A stretch of 64,000 nucleotides of DNA from Portunus trituberculatus (GCF_017591435.1 NC_059272.1:9298050-9362049); one strand, 5' to 3'. Counted from the stretch's first letter, positions 37,502-49,723 are shown. Made by a program: numbers and translations. The notes: generated by a model from the sequence alone, not told the origin.

Positions 37502-40500
37502 TAATAATAATAATTAAAGCATTTCATACAGTAGGAACTAAGGAAAGAGCATATTAGTAGCATCATTATTAACTGTCAATCATGAGCAAATAATATAAGT
37601 ATTTTCATCTGAGGCTTTGGTTTGATTATGTTGAGTTCAATCGCAGTAGTTCTTAAATTTCACTACAGATTGTTTCACAGTTTAAATCACAATAAGAAGT
37701 TACCGTATTTGATGGCTCATTAGATACACCTTTTCTACAAAAAAAAAGTCTCTTGAAATCAGCCTACGTCCTATGAGACCAAGGTTCAGTATTGAGGCAG
37801 TGGTCGGTGGTCAGTCTATGGCAAAAGAGGCTATTAAATCAAACTCTAGACATATTCACATATGCAAAAAAAGTGATGATTGGTACTACACCGCAAAACA
37901 ACTCTTTCTTTAAAGGTAACAATATATGATAGGTCATACTTACTGGTAATTCACACAGAAGAATTTGCCATACTTCGCATGAAGCAAAACAAAACATACA
38001 ATCGGTGATATTGATCTTGACATGGGCAAGACTCACTGAAATCTTTACAGTGTTACTCCTTGAGGTAAGACACACTTTCACACAATTAAAATTGCACCTA
38101 TCATTTAACATTCTTACCTTACATACATGTATAAAAATAAAAAAAAAAAAAAAAAAGATTATTAGGCCTGAAGTCTCTCACAGTCAGTGCTGATGCCATA
38201 TGCCAGGTACATGTTTACATCTCACAACAATACTGGTATATAGGCTACAAGCAAACATTAAAGTTTTCAGAATGCAAAATGCTGGGATCTAATAATGATC
38301 TAAATACATGCCAGTCTTCAAATGTCAGGTGAAATACTTCAATTCATATTCAGAGCTTAAATTAGCATAATTTACCTTTTATTTATTTCAATGTTTGCCA
38401 AACCTGAGTGCGTCTTATGAGCCCATGTGTCTTATGAGCCATTAAAAATGATACATCATATTTCAACCAGTAATAATCAGTCCTGATAATAATAAGCTGA
38501 GGATATTTCTAGAATGCCAATAATTATGATTGGCATTTCTTAATCCATTTGTCTTAATAACAGCTTCTTATGGGGCCAATCACCATGAGTATATGTGGTG
38601 ACAACAGGAGTCAGCTAGGTATTGGCAAGGATATTCAAGTGTCACAATGGCAGGCAAGTGCAATGGATGCATATTCAAATACAAAGATTATTTAAGTGTA
38701 CATTTCCCAATATTGCAGTTCTATGCCAAAATCATTTGAGTATTGAATATAATCAGTAGGGCCAGCATCCACTGAGGATGAGAAAGAGGAGGTTAGCCAA
38801 CCACACCCAGGACCTTCCACGTTCTGTTAAGATATACAGTTACATTTGCCCATAAAGGGCAGGTAACACTTATGGTTGATGCAACATAGAAGGCAGGTGG
38901 CATCCATAGTTGATCTGTATTTCGAATGCTAAACAAAAAAATTTCTGCAAGATTTTTTTGGCTTGTGACCATCTTTCTCTCACAACAATGTCTCCCTCTG
39001 AACCTCTGTGTCTTACAAACCATAGTAATTACTACAAACCATAATAATTACTAAAGAGGAAAATTATCATTTATCCTCCTTTCAACTCTTTAACAAGGAT
39101 AAGTGGCTAGTGACTTCCAATCCACATATGGGCAAATATAATAAAGTTAAAAGTTACTCTATCAAGTTTTGAAAATGGTTTCATCGGAGAAAATAAAATA
39201 CATGGGATCCTTGCATTTTGACGGGGTTAGGGTGGTTTTTCATCGGTTGAATCATCATTAATTCGAATCGTGAAGCAATCTTTCTCATAAGATATTCAAG
39301 AATTAGGCGGGGATAGGGATCAACCTCCAGCCTAGACCCACCCAAAACATCACTATGACCTCTAAAAAACACTAACTTAGACTAAATCAGTACTATTGAA
39401 GGCTTCATTTATATTGCACAAGGTAGCATTGATATCACACTGGCCTATGATACACGGAACTCGGGCCATGGTTCTTGATGTAAAACCAGGAACATTATCA
39501 CACACAAGCTGGCACCATTCTTGCTATGCTAGGCAAACGGTCCAGCAACCAAGACCAAGCCCAATCAAAACAAACCAGAAAAAAAACCATGCCGCTTACA
39601 CCTCAACCTGTGCTTCATGCTGCCATTGCACTTGCACTTCCAGTTATTGAAGAAAAGGAAGAAAAGGAAACTAGGGAAGAACCGAGAGCTGCACGTTGGC
39701 AACTTTTGGAGGCGGGGAATGGTTACCATGAACCCAAATTATCGACATGATATAAATATACTGTATTTCATCTTTCTAGACTGACGAAATACTTAATATT
39801 CAGTTTATGAAGAATTCAGGCACGTTCTTTTTAGTTTGAATGATAGGGTTTTATTATATAATTATGTTTATTTTTTCGTTGGGATAGCATACGAAGAACC
39901 AGAATGGATATGAAGCCATCCCAAATTTGCTCTGCTAATCCCGGGAAAGTTCCAGCTATCTGGAGCGGATGTTCCTTGTTCCACGTATCACAGGCCCTTA
40001 CACGAATTTACAGCGAATTTGACTGAGTGGGTGGCGCTCGAGATATGAATGTCGAATTGGTGATAATTTGAACTGTGAATGGTTGAATCACGAGGATCCC
40101 CTGTACTGAAAGACTGTGTTTAGTTCATGTACATCCTCCCAGCCATGACAATTATAATCTTTTCCTGCATGTTTTAAGTGACTGATAGCAATATCATTTC
40201 CTTTAGTGTGTCTGCAGAATGATAAATTTAGACATTCATATGACCGAGTGAGAGATACCAGTGAAGGAAGTAGATAGAGGAGGCTTGTGGACCTGCGTTG
40301 AGGCCTCAGCCAGGCCACTGAATGGCACACAACTATGCAAATGCAGGCTAAAAGTTATTTCAATTCATCTTTTCACCAGACACACCACATCACCTAAGGA
40401 GACTGAAGAGGCAGGATTGATAAGTGTGATGCAATTACGTTTTCATAAATTGGTCAAGGAAGAATTGAGAAAATTTTGACAGAAAAAGACAAATGATAAA

Positions 40501-43500
40501 ACTAGTTAGGCTGGAAGGGATGTCTGTGACAAAAAATCCTTGTCCTTAAGGAGTTAAAGGGACTCCAGGAGAGACAAGGCCCTGCCAGATAGTTTAGGTT
40601 ATTATCCTTAAAAGTGGTCTAGGTATCCCACTCTGTTAGGTTAGGGAAACCTTAGTGGTGTTCAGTACCTCAGAAACTTAATTCCTCCACCATCAACTCG
40701 ACACAACCTTCCAGACAATCATCCCCTCTTCTTCAATGACACTCAACTGTCCCTCTCTTCTACACTGAACATCCTCTGTCTGACCTTTACTCATAATCTA
40801 AATTGGAAACTTTACATCTCATCTTTTGCTAAAACAGCTTCTATGAAGTTAGGCATTCTAAGGTGTCTCTGCAAGTTATTCTTGCCTCCCCAACTGCTAA
40901 CTCTATACATGGGCTTTATCTGCCCATGTATTGAGTACTTTTCTTATGTTTGGGGGTGTTCCACTCATTCCACTCACACAATTTTATTAGATAGGGTGGA
41001 ATGAAAAGCTTTTCGTCTCATCTCCCCTCCTCTGACTGACTGTCTTCACTTCAGCCTCTTTCTCATCACCGGAATATTACATCTCTTGCTATCTTCTACT
41101 GCAATTTTCATGCTAACTGCTCTTCTGATCTTGCTAACTGGATGCCTCCCCTCTTCCTGCAGCCTTGCTACACAAGGCTTTCTTCTCCCTCTCACCCCTA
41201 TTTTGTCCAACTCTCTAATGCAAGAGTTAACCAGTCATTCATACCTTTCCCTGGTGAACTCTAAAATTCCCTGCCTGCTTCTCTATTTCTCACTCTTATG
41301 ACTTGACTTAATTTAAGAGGGAACTTTCAAGACATTTATCCCTTTCTTTTGGCTAACTCTTTTGGACCTGGCAACAAATGTTTTTTTTTTTTTTTTTTTT
41401 TTAACCCTTGGCCAGCTTTCCCTTCTTACATATAAAAAGAATAAAAACAATGGGTTTAAGCTTGAGATATTCAGATTTAGGAAAGAAATGGGAAGTGGTT
41501 CTATAACAGTGTGGTTGATGAATAAAACAGACTAAGTAATCATATTGTTAGTGCTGAGTCAAAAGATTAGACAAATTTATGGATGGATAAGATAACTGGA
41601 ATTAGATAGCTTTGTTCAACAGGGACTGCTATGTGTTGCTATGTGTGCTATGTGTTGCTATGTGTTGCTATGTGTTCTTGCAGCTTCCCTCATTTTCTAT
41701 GTTCTTAGTATAAAACACCTTCAAAAGGAGTTCCACATTACAGCAGATACCCTCTCTAATGTCTATATATGGATGTTCTTTTGTTTGTTGTCAGATCTAT
41801 GTGGGGTCCTTGCACTAAGAATTGGTTAACATTGTACAGGGACAATAAACTCTACCAGCCTGAGTGTGGCTTCAGTTTATTGATTCAGTATCTCAAGCAA
41901 GAGATCAAAAGGTATAAAGAATGGGTTTCAATGCCCTTATAGCTTGATTGCTTTATGGTAGGAAAGGAGTTTGGCTTAATCTTAGGTCATTTATCAATTA
42001 CCTGAGTAAGTTGAAAAAGACAAAGAAGAGAATTACCATATTGTCAAAAATGGTGAGCTGTGGCAGTTGTGATTACACTTACCAAGACTGTTCATCTCTT
42101 AGTCGAAAATCAGAAAAATAATGTCTTACTGGTCACTAACAACCAATTCCAGCTGCTAAGCTCCACAATGTTCAATATAGCAGGTAGTTATTTTGCATTG
42201 GCATATTTGTAGGTTAAGTTAAATTATGTAAGACAAAGTAGGGATTTTTCCCAACATGGCATCAAATTAGGGATTTTACTGACATTACATGAAATTTTCC
42301 AGATTGTTTTTGTTATCATTATTGTAGAATATGTTTTCCTCGTGCATATGGGGGCGTTCTAATTGATTCTGGTCACATATTTGCTGCGTTTTAGGTGATT
42401 TTGATAATTTATCCCCCCGAAATCACTCCTTTTCATCTCACCCCAACCAAAAGCCACACAGGTCCCCAAGGTAAAGAGTTGGTGGCATTTTTCTGCCACT
42501 TTAAACTATCATATTATATGTATACAATAAGTTTTGTGAAGGTCTGGAAGAAAATAGGGTCAATTTTCAGTTTCACGCAACCAATGAATTTCTGATGTGG
42601 TTTATGTTTCTGGTGAGATATATGGTGATCTGACTGATGCTCTTCATCACTTGTCACAAATGCATAGTTTTCAAATTATGACTTTTGAACCTATGCATAC
42701 CTCTCTTCCCCAACAATCTTTGGGGGACCTGTGGGAAATCTCGATTTTTGGGTGGGGGAGCATTAAATCGAGTAATATGCAATAACAGATATAAAATAAA
42801 AAACAAAATCATATAAAAATCTGCTGTGCTCCCCGGTCTTCCCTTCTAGATTGCCCCCTTTTGGTTACTAACCAAACCCTAAGGAAAGCCTAACCTAACC
42901 TAATTTTAACCCATATACAAAATGTAGCAAATCTGGTGATGCTGCTCAACAATAACAGCAATGCTTGCCTCAGCCACCACCAAAGGTGTAATATATGTAT
43001 TTTCATAGATTTTTTGTGATTTTTTTATATTTTCAACCTGTTTTGAAATGCACGTTTCTTAATTTAATGATTTTCACCCAAAAATTCCAATTTCTCACAG
43101 GTCCCCACAGATTGTTGGGGAAGAGATGTAGGCATACGTTGAAAAATTATTGAAAAGTACGCATGTACGACAGAAATGATGTAGACCATCAATCAATACA
43201 CTACACATTTTACCAGAAACACATACGCCACATCAGAAAATCATTGGTTGGGTGAAACTGAAAACTGTCCAAAAATAGTAAAATAAGATGACAGACGTGG
43301 AGTTATACTGACTCTTCAACCACCACCCACTCCCAACACTGCACTCCTCCACCTCTTACCCCTCTGGTAGATGTTAACATATAGAAGTACTATTCCAGTA
43401 GTCTTTATCAGTCTATTAAGGATTTGTAACTGATCGGAGGTGGAGGTCGGGGGAGGGAGAAGCCCCCAACTAAGTTAGGTTAGATTAAAGGTTTAGTTAA

Positions 43501-43892
43501 TTTATTCTAAATTTCATTTGTTTTTTTCTAATTTAGCCAAATATGACTTTTTAGAAAGTTTTGGAATAGCAAATTTTGGTCCATTTGAGATTTTTACCCC
43601 CTTAAACACAATAAAAAAACAAAACCAGTCTTTGGTATTTGGGAAGAGGGTGATGGCGAAAGGGAGGAAGAAGGCCATTTATAGTTTTACCACTCCACTT
43701 CCTGCCACATAACATGTGAGAAATACTGCCTTACTAAATACGCACTTTCCTCCTCCCACCAAATACCAGAATGTCTCTCTGAACAACACATACCTAATCA
43801 TATCTGTCACTACTTACTGTTTGTAGGAATGACCATAAATCAGTTATTTGGTCTGTCCGGACGAACCCCTCATCAATGAACTGGGATTCCAT
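28286..43892 (-). CDS. TMEM18: Transmembrane protein 18
   Basis: Three minus-strand exons, 43892-43818, 35225-34959 and 28432-28286, splice in phase 0 at GTAAGT donors and AG acceptors to give 162 residues; human TMEM18 has about 140. The central exon carries the family signature NWQSFSRQQYFDSQGLFIS followed by VVFSMPVLFN, and IDWSEGWLVALVVFH matches the first membrane segment. Three hydrophobic segments are visible, at about residues 32-48, 56-69 and 94-120. The C-terminus is charged, ending KKNK; in vertebrates the basic tail is linked to inner nuclear envelope location and DNA binding. The protein's function is poorly defined (neural, body-weight association in mammals). The introns (8.6 and 6.5 kb) are packed with mobile elements but the splice sites look intact. 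The first exon's match is weaker but it has a plausible start and donor. Confidence 0.9.
28548..28614. repeat. (AC)n microsatellite
   Basis: Directly abuts the first base of the SINE at 28615. The same arrangement is repeated at 49304-49360. Confidence 0.95.
28615..28915 (+). mobile_element. tRNA-Val-headed SINE (family 2), copy 1
   Basis: Bases 28615-28686 fold as a tRNA: GGCCCGG pairs with CCGGGT, the A box is TAGCTCAGTGG, the anticodon stem is CTGGC/GCCAG with loop TTCACAA (anticodon CAC, Val), and the B box is GGTTCGATTCC. A non-tRNA body of about 230 bases follows (CGAGGAGTTGTGACCTTG, ATGAGCTCTGAGCTCG), ending GTGAATTACACATG. A second copy with the same body is at 49361-49649, and a diverged one at about 58620-58870. 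Because of the body this is a SINE, not a tRNA gene. It lies in TMEM18 intron 2. Confidence 0.8.
29061..29897 (+). pseudogene. LINE ORF1, coiled-coil protein, broken
   Basis: Frames starting at ATG 29061 and continuing at 29382-29672 and 29702-29897 are dominated by Lys/Glu heptads (RQVLTLEKKLDNWIRE, EKEKGDLKDLVSKEEE). They end in a segment (VEEIHRMGPYQDGTTRPIKI) resembling the RNA-binding C-terminus of LINE ORF1 proteins (RLG-like, RPIxI). Function in relatives: RNA chaperone and RNP assembly. Stops at about 29329 and 29670 and the TA expansion break it. Confidence 0.6.
29897..29970. repeat. (TA)n microsatellite inside LINE
   Basis: Expansion within the ORF1 end of the LINE, so it arose after or with that insertion. 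Confidence 0.95.
30177..30860 (+). pseudogene. LINE ORF2: endonuclease
   Basis: MMYTNIDGVLSSKLELKDY and PDIVCLAETKLNE (motif with the metal-binding Glu) occur in 30177-30364. After a +1 shift, VTYVPPKTN, KVLLVGDFNCKEVDWE, ARLDLVFT and GKSDHVILE follow in 30322-31155. These are the consecutive AP-endonuclease motifs (N, E, Y-PP, GDFN, DLVFT, SDH), all present despite the shift. Confidence 0.85.
31244..32649 (+). pseudogene. LINE ORF2: reverse transcriptase
   Basis: LNYRPVSLTSVICKMCERVI, FGFRKGRSCVTNLLSF, motif A YLDLKKAFDKVPHARLL and SGVPQGSVLAPILF lie in 31244-32125. The catalytic LFVDDAKL, SKKWEMEFNVDKSHVM, KDLGVTM and RPRLEYAGVVWTPH lie in 31948-32649, one frame away, with the break near 32110. 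All palm residues are present. The KAFDKVPHARLL form fits CR1/L2 elements. Confidence 0.85.
32739..33832. mobile_element. Tigger/pogo-like DNA transposon (1,094 bp)
   Basis: The left end CATTAAAACCTCAGCTCAC and right end (reverse-complemented) CAGTAAAACCTCGCTTGACG are inverted repeats flanked by TA (32737-32738, 33833-33834). It carries the subterminal TTTTTCCCATAAGAA motif shared with the copies at 18.7 and 53.0 kb. Removing the element plus one TA would restore an uninterrupted LINE reading frame, so boundaries are exact. No transposase is readable; part of the interior is a gypsy protease fragment. Confidence 0.85.
33128..33395 (+). pseudogene. Gypsy aspartyl protease fragment inside transposon
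   Basis: One frame reads MWGPVIVNIGMGNMERLPVF. After a one-base shift it reads DPCLLGIDFLTRVGASLDF and KVRGQEVPLI. This is the C-terminal half of a gypsy-type protease (flap region, LLGxDFL, LDF). The active-site Asp motif lies upstream and is missing. It lies wholly between the inverted termini of the Tigger-like element. Confidence 0.7.
33835..34135 (+). pseudogene. LINE ORF2 C-terminus and 3' end
   Basis: NNGMDQVENDYLILREE, KKLRKGSCLRDIKKYSFPQR, TWNSLKEEVVSATSVHNF and RLDKCRYGD form the usual CR1-group C-terminal segment. The stop comes at 34092-34094. The element then ends ACAACTAGGTAAATACGC with a (CA) tail. Confidence 0.8.
34155..34737 (+). pseudogene. Second, 5'-truncated copy of the same LINE with (CA)n tail
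   Basis: ISTTMIRPRLEYAAVVW-like sequence, degraded by frameshifts, runs through the C-terminal region. It ends with TACAACTGGGTAAACACACA, passing straight into (AC)n at 34658-34737. The terminal sequence matches the end of the upstream copy (ACAACTAGGTAAATA), so the (CA)n is part of the family's 3' tail, later expanded. Confidence 0.7.
34959..35225 (-). CDS. TMEM18: TMEM18 exon 2
   Basis: Flanked by acceptor TTCTCAG above 35225 and donor GTAAGT at 34958-34953; 89 codons. It carries the family core: membrane segments 1 and 2, then NWQSFSRQQYFDSQGLFIS. It is the most diagnostic exon of the gene. Confidence 0.92.
35226..36110. other. TMEM18 intron 1, AT-rich part
   Basis: No repeat family or gene recognised. 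Confidence 0.4.
36120..37220 (+). pseudogene. Jockey/CR1-group LINE reverse transcriptase, decayed
   Basis: Frames read a DFSSAF-like motif A near 36170, SGVPQGSV near 36340, the catalytic SYADDTSLFCH at 36434, LVVSWCQLWDNYLNPAKIN, KLTFENHIK, FFEYCSSVWKSAAPSHLKLL, and VWNVLPDEVV near 37160. Many stops. It is a different family from the CR1/L2-like copies in this window. It lies in TMEM18 intron 1, antisense to it. Confidence 0.75.
37254..37292. repeat. (CT)n microsatellite
   Basis: Just 3' of the LINE remnant, possibly in its 3' UTR. Confidence 0.95.
37400..37513. repeat. (TAA)n microsatellite, imperfect
   Basis: About 110 bases of AAT units with a few substitutions. Follows the LINE remnant and may descend from a (TAA)n tail. 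Confidence 0.9.
37703..38452. mobile_element. Probable Tc1/mariner-type element, non-autonomous
   Basis: The left end CCGTATTTGATGGCTCATTA after TA and the right end CTTATGAGCCATTAAAAATG are imperfect inverted repeats around GGCTCAT. Such CCGTATTT..GGCTCAT/CTTATGAGCC termini resemble short pogo-like elements. No coding capacity. Confidence 0.45.
38453..39199. other. TMEM18 intron 1, unassigned
   Basis: No gene or repeat recognised; the ORF at 39023-38793 (minus) has no motif. Confidence 0.35.
39201..40103. mobile_element. Tigger/pogo-like element, non-autonomous (903 bp)
   Basis: The left end CATGGGATCCTTGC and right end (reverse-complemented) CAGGGGATCCTCGTG lie between TA dinucleotides at 39199-39200 and 40104-40105. 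Subterminal ATTCGAA-type motifs near both ends agree with the group. No transposase readable; the plus frames at 39396-39750 show no known domain. Confidence 0.6.
40106..40640. other. TMEM18 intron 1, unassigned
   Basis: No gene or repeat recognised. Confidence 0.35.
40640..41345 (+). pseudogene. Jockey-group LINE C-terminal fragment
   Basis: Plus frames read HNLNWKLYISSFAKTASMKL, then LCKLFLPPQLLTLYMGFICP, IEYFSYVWG, ILLDRVE and AFRLISPPLTDC. This is the thumb and C-terminal region of a LINE RT (HLxW..HI....KKLG, L..LY...IRP..EY...VWG). It is 5'-truncated and full of shifts. A poly(T) run at 41382-41402 lies just beyond. Confidence 0.7.
41624..41680. repeat. Minisatellite, GCTATGTGTT units
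   Basis: Four to five tandem copies of a 10-base unit, one shortened to 8 bases. Confidence 0.8.
41690..42540. other. TMEM18 intron 1, unassigned
   Basis: No gene recognised. Confidence 0.35.
42555..43285. repeat. Long inverted repeat, arms about 210-240 bp
   Basis: Arm 42560-42770 (TTTTCAGTTTCACGCAACCA, TCTCTTCCCCAACAATCTTT) is the diverged reverse complement of 43030-43280. The spacer of about 265 bases is AT-rich and has CCTAACCTAACCTAA at 42890-42904. Long arms with a non-coding centre indicate a foldback-type or long-TIR MITE element in TMEM18 intron 1. Confidence 0.7.
43290..43817. other. TMEM18 intron 1, proximal part
   Basis: No element recognised. Poorly supported open frame 43518-43712 (plus) is antisense to TMEM18. 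Confidence 0.35.
43818..43892 (-). CDS. TMEM18: TMEM18 exon 1 (first coding exon)
   Basis: ATG at 43892-43890 begins MESQFIDEGFVRTDQITDLW, and the donor GTAAGT is at 43817-43812. The junction gives ...WSFLQT|IDWSEGW..., which fits the family: a short acidic N-terminus ending in a W-containing helix before the DWxEpW segment. The start is the first ATG of this frame after an upstream stop-containing leader. Confidence 0.75.
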
Positions 43893-44120
43893 AACTGCAC
43901 AACGAAAAAAGATGAAAATCACAGGCTGGCAATAACCACCACCAAAGAACAGCTGATACTTCCTCCTCTTCTTCTTCTTGTGACCTCAGCGTTCACTCCT
44001 ACTCGGTCTTGGTCTTGGCTGTCTGTTAGCAGGAAACTTTGTTTTTATATCGGCACTTCCGTATTTCTATTTTCCGACGCTCTGAACTTTTATCAACTTC
44101 CTTACTTCAGTACGTTTTCT

Positions 44121-44159
<39 letters not shown>

Positions 44160-44270
44160 ATTTTTACCATCTGCATTGCCTCCTCCGTCAAGATATCGGA
44201 GCTGTCAACATTTGGTGGATTAACTAACTAGTCCCATCCAGACTCAAACCAATGGACTCAAAGGTAAGAA

Positions 44271-44315
<45 letters not shown>

Positions 44316-44430
44316 CGCACGTCACAGCGATGAATACTGAATGAAAAGAATATAGAATAGATAAGATTTCGAAAAAAAGCTGATTTATATCAGAAAAGCG
44401 TGTTAGTACTCGTAAATGGGACATCTTTAT
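43893..44430 (-). promoter_or_regulatory. TMEM18 5' UTR and promoter region
   Basis: This is inferred from position only. Two (CT)n tracts (44125-44153 and 44274-44311), read as (GA)n in the gene's direction, lie 230-420 bases upstream of the start codon. GA tracts are frequent in arthropod promoters (GAGA-type factors). No TATA box is evident. Confidence 0.35.
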
Positions 44431-44459
44431 CAATATACTGAAGTGCATCAACCTTTTAA

Positions 44460-45290
44460 GCACCTTAGAAGCAAGAAATAGGGCAAATATGATCCTGGGT
44501 TTTATAGATAGAAATGTTAGTTATAAAAGTAAGGAAGTGGTGCGTAGCTTATATAATTCCTATGTTAGGCTCCATTTAGAGTATTGCATACAGGCCTGGT
44601 CACTCCACTATAGGTGGGATATCAACATGTTAGAAGCAGTTCAGAGAAGAGCAACTAGGATGATACCAGCATTAAAGCGCCTGGAGTATAGAGATAGATT
44701 AAAGGAATTAAACATGTTTTCATTTGAGAGGAGATGTATAAGAGGGGATATGATAGAGTTATTTAAAATGTTCTCAGATACAAACTACATAGATGTGAGA
44801 TCTTTCTTTACCTTAGAGGAGGGAAATAGGACTAGAAATCATGGCAGGAAGATTAGAAAGCAAGGCTGCAGGTTAGATATAAGAAAATATTTCTTTAGTC
44901 ATAGGGTGGTAGACTTCTGGAATGCATTGCCAGAAACGGTTGTAAATAGCACTAGTTTGACAATGTTTAAAAACAGATTAGATAAGCACTTACATTTATT
45001 AGATTTATAATTATGTATAGCACTGCATGATAGTTTTTATAAGAAATTTACTATAGTTAAACGAGACATGATCCCCATGTATGGGGACCACAAATTGTAG
45101 AGGATTTCGCTACAGGACTTAGCTCTGTTAATGGGCTAAATATTTAGAATTAGTATATAATGTATTGTGTACTTGTAAGTGTATCTTTAAGTATTGATGA
45201 CGAGGTCGCTGTGCGACTGATACAGGATAACCTAGATGGGCCCTGGTGGCCCTTTGTTATCCTATTATTTATGTTATGTTATATGTTAAC
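44460..45290 (+). pseudogene. CR1-group LINE, 3' fragment with intact terminal frame
   Basis: Frame 44489-45010 is open for 173 residues: MILGFIDRNVSYKSKEVV, VRLHLEYCIQAWSLHY, MLEAVQRRATRMIPALK, FSFERRCIRGDMIELFKMF, and NALPETVVNSTSLTMFKNRL ending HLLDL. It is the post-RT C-terminal domain of CR1-like LINEs. The 3' UTR ends in TTATGTTATGTTATATG, a short-unit tail. It is 5'-truncated, as expected for incomplete reverse transcription, and sits less than 1 kb upstream of TMEM18 in divergent orientation. Confidence 0.8.
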
Positions 45291-46839
<1,549 letters not shown>

Positions 46840-46856
46840 TGTATATATGTATATAT

Positions 46857-46894
<38 letters not shown>

Positions 46895-47053
46895 AACTGA
46901 AGCAAAGCCGTTCAGGTGCTGGTGAGTAGCAGGTGTAGCATGTGTGCATCTGTAGGGCTAAGTTTGTATATGATTAATTTTTGCTGACACTGCTAATCCG
47001 AGCAGAGTCACTTTCCTCATATGGTAATGCCTCCTCAGTCATTTCGTGTCAAG

Positions 47054-47148
47054 ATGGCGAGCGAGCAGTGGTGCCGAACCAGCTATGGGCACAAATCCAC
47101 TGGTTCTGCACTGTACTGGGGCTGGATCCTGCCACTTCATTTTTTTGG
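47054..47148 (+). CDS. Possible upstream exon of the sulfotransferase
   Basis: AAGATGGCG at 47051-47059 is a good initiation context. The frame MASEQWCRTSYGHKST... stays open to a GTATGA donor at 47149. If spliced to 47572 it joins in frame with the sulfotransferase N-terminus (two bases carried over). Against it: the in-frame result has a one-in-three chance of being accidental, and the short frame shows no family similarity. Confidence 0.25.
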
Positions 47149-47174
47149 GTATGAAGCTTTAATTTATTTATAGT

Positions 47175-47177
<3 letters not shown>

Positions 47178-47270
<93 letters not shown>
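47178..47270. repeat. (CA)n microsatellite
   Basis: About 46 units, uninterrupted. Confidence 0.95.
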
Positions 47271-47272
<2 letters not shown>

Positions 47273-47315
47273 TGATGTGATTCCATTACAAAGTACTGCA
47301 TACTAATTCACGTGG

Positions 47316-47545
<230 letters not shown>

Positions 47546-47575
47546 TGGATACATTTCTTTATTTTCTCAAGGAAG

Positions 47576-47746
47576 ATGCACACAAATGCGCTTATTATTT
47601 TGCATGCATGCATGGTCTTGGATTCGTGGAACAGAGGTACGTGGCGACTTGGATGTGGAGCTAAAGTGATGATTACGGCAGCCATCCTTATCCTCGGAGC
47701 TGGTCTCGTCTCCGTGTTGTCCACCACATCTCTCGAAACAGAGATT
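47576..47746 (+). CDS. Sulfotransferase exon: signal-anchor
   Basis: Preceded by TTTATTTTCTCAAG acceptor, followed by donor GTAAGTCAATC at 47747 (phase 0). It encodes a short cytosolic N-terminus and the membrane anchor. A second possible GTAAGT at 47776 would put the next exon in another frame without family similarity, so 47747 was chosen. Confidence 0.75.
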
Positions 47747-47775
47747 GTAAGTCAATCTAGAACTGAAAGTTGTAA

Positions 47776-47811
<36 letters not shown>

Positions 47812-47859
47812 GTCGTTTTATCATTGGATAAGAAAGAAAAATTTGTTATGGAATGAAAT

Positions 47860-47948
<89 letters not shown>

Positions 47949-49018
47949 CAAATAATAGACTAACATCTAAAATGAAAGTGCATGTACATTAGGGATTGTG
48001 TTTTTTTTTTTTATGATATTTATTGATATCATCAATGCTTCTGAAGGAGTGATAATGCTTCTGGCAGATGGAGATAATCGGGCAGCGGATGGTACAGCGC
48101 AGCGCAAGGGTGGAGAGGATGTGTCAGCGTTACAGCACTTCCCTTCTCCAGCAATACTCGTGAGTGGAGTTTGATCCACTACCAGACTGTACTACTATGC
48201 TCATTCCCTTCTCCATGATTTCCGTGAGTAATGCTATTACTTCTACCATGCAGGATGTGGGTGGGGACCCCTGCCAACTGGACATCAGTGAACCAAAGTC
48301 TATCTTATCTCGACCTGCTAGTACATCGTTACCACCGCCTTATCTGGTGCAAGGTGTGGATTTCTCTCTTTTTTTGTTCCACTCGTATGATTTTCTAATA
48401 TATTATCATTCCTCATTTGCTTTCTAGTGATGGATGATGGAATAATGGGCAAAATGTCTTCAGCTGAATAATCTTGGAATAAACATCGTCAGATTTTACA
48501 TGATTTTGCTGCAGACAAAGGTGTCAACAAGTATGTACGTACTTACAAGTACATGTTCTTCCTCATCAGCGATTTAGAATCAAATTGCAAGTCAGCAGCT
48601 ACAAAAATTTACTGTCGAAGAGATAGAACGTATAACATATTTTAAAATAAAAACATTATTGCTTATTTTATTTCTTTTGTTGAGGATTGAAAAGAAAAAT
48701 TCATTTTCACTTAAATTTGATCGGCATCCAATAGATCGCATAATAGCAATACATAGTAAGCATTGCTCTTCCACAGGTACCAAAGGTAGCATCCACTTCT
48801 CTGGTGCACGGCTTCTTGCGGGTGCTGGGAAGGGATGATCTCATACAATCTGTGCCTCGTGGTCAACTGCATTCTGTCATTCGTAACCTCATGCCACACC
48901 CTTCACCTCAAGAGGATCTCTCTTCCTTCACTGCCTTTCTGGTTGTCAGGCACCCTTTTCAAAGATTGCTCTCAGCTTACAGGTAAAATGTTGTCATCAT
49001 CAAGCAGGGAGTTGACTG

Positions 49019-49076
<58 letters not shown>

Positions 49077-49266
49077 GCGCACTGATCGGTATCGACTTAG
49101 CGCGGTGCCCACTATTGTGCGAGCCTTAAATAAATAAGTAAATTAATAAGTGAATTCTAGGTTAAGTTATATCCATAGTTAGGTTAAGCATTTCAGTTCA
49201 TTGTCTTAGTGTCCCCCCTGTACATTTTCAGCGTAATTTTTTACATTGCCAAAGTAACAAACCGTA

Positions 49267-49362
<96 letters not shown>

Positions 49363-49648
49363 GCGTAGTGTAGTGGTTAGCATGCTCGACTCACAATCGA
49401 GAGGGCCGGGTTCGAGTCCCGGTAAGCGGCGAGGCAAATGTGCAAGCCTCTTAATGTGTGGCCCCTGTTCAGCTAGAAGTAGAATAGGTAAGGGATGTAA
49501 CTCGAGGGGTTGTGGCCTCGCTTTCCTGGTGTGTGGAGTGTGTTGTGGTCTCAGTCCTACCCGAAGATTGGTCTATGAGCTCTGAGCTCGCTCCGTAATG
49601 GGGAAGACTGGCTGGGTGACCAGCAGACGACCGTGGTGAATTACACAT

Positions 49649-49723
<75 letters not shown>

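Noticed and set aside
39396..39750. Two plus frames of 74-84 residues
   Set aside because: Inside a Tigger-like element; no transposase motif (no DDE/D core, no CENP-B-type helix-turn-helix).
42888..42905. Interstitial telomere (CCTAA)n
   Set aside because: Only three units; arthropod telomere motif TTAGG is too short here to mean anything, and single units occur elsewhere (40636, 43483).
47747..47776. Alternative sulfotransferase donor at 47776
   Set aside because: It would put the next exon in a frame without family similarity, whereas the donor at 47747 gives phase-consistent joining into the family stem region.
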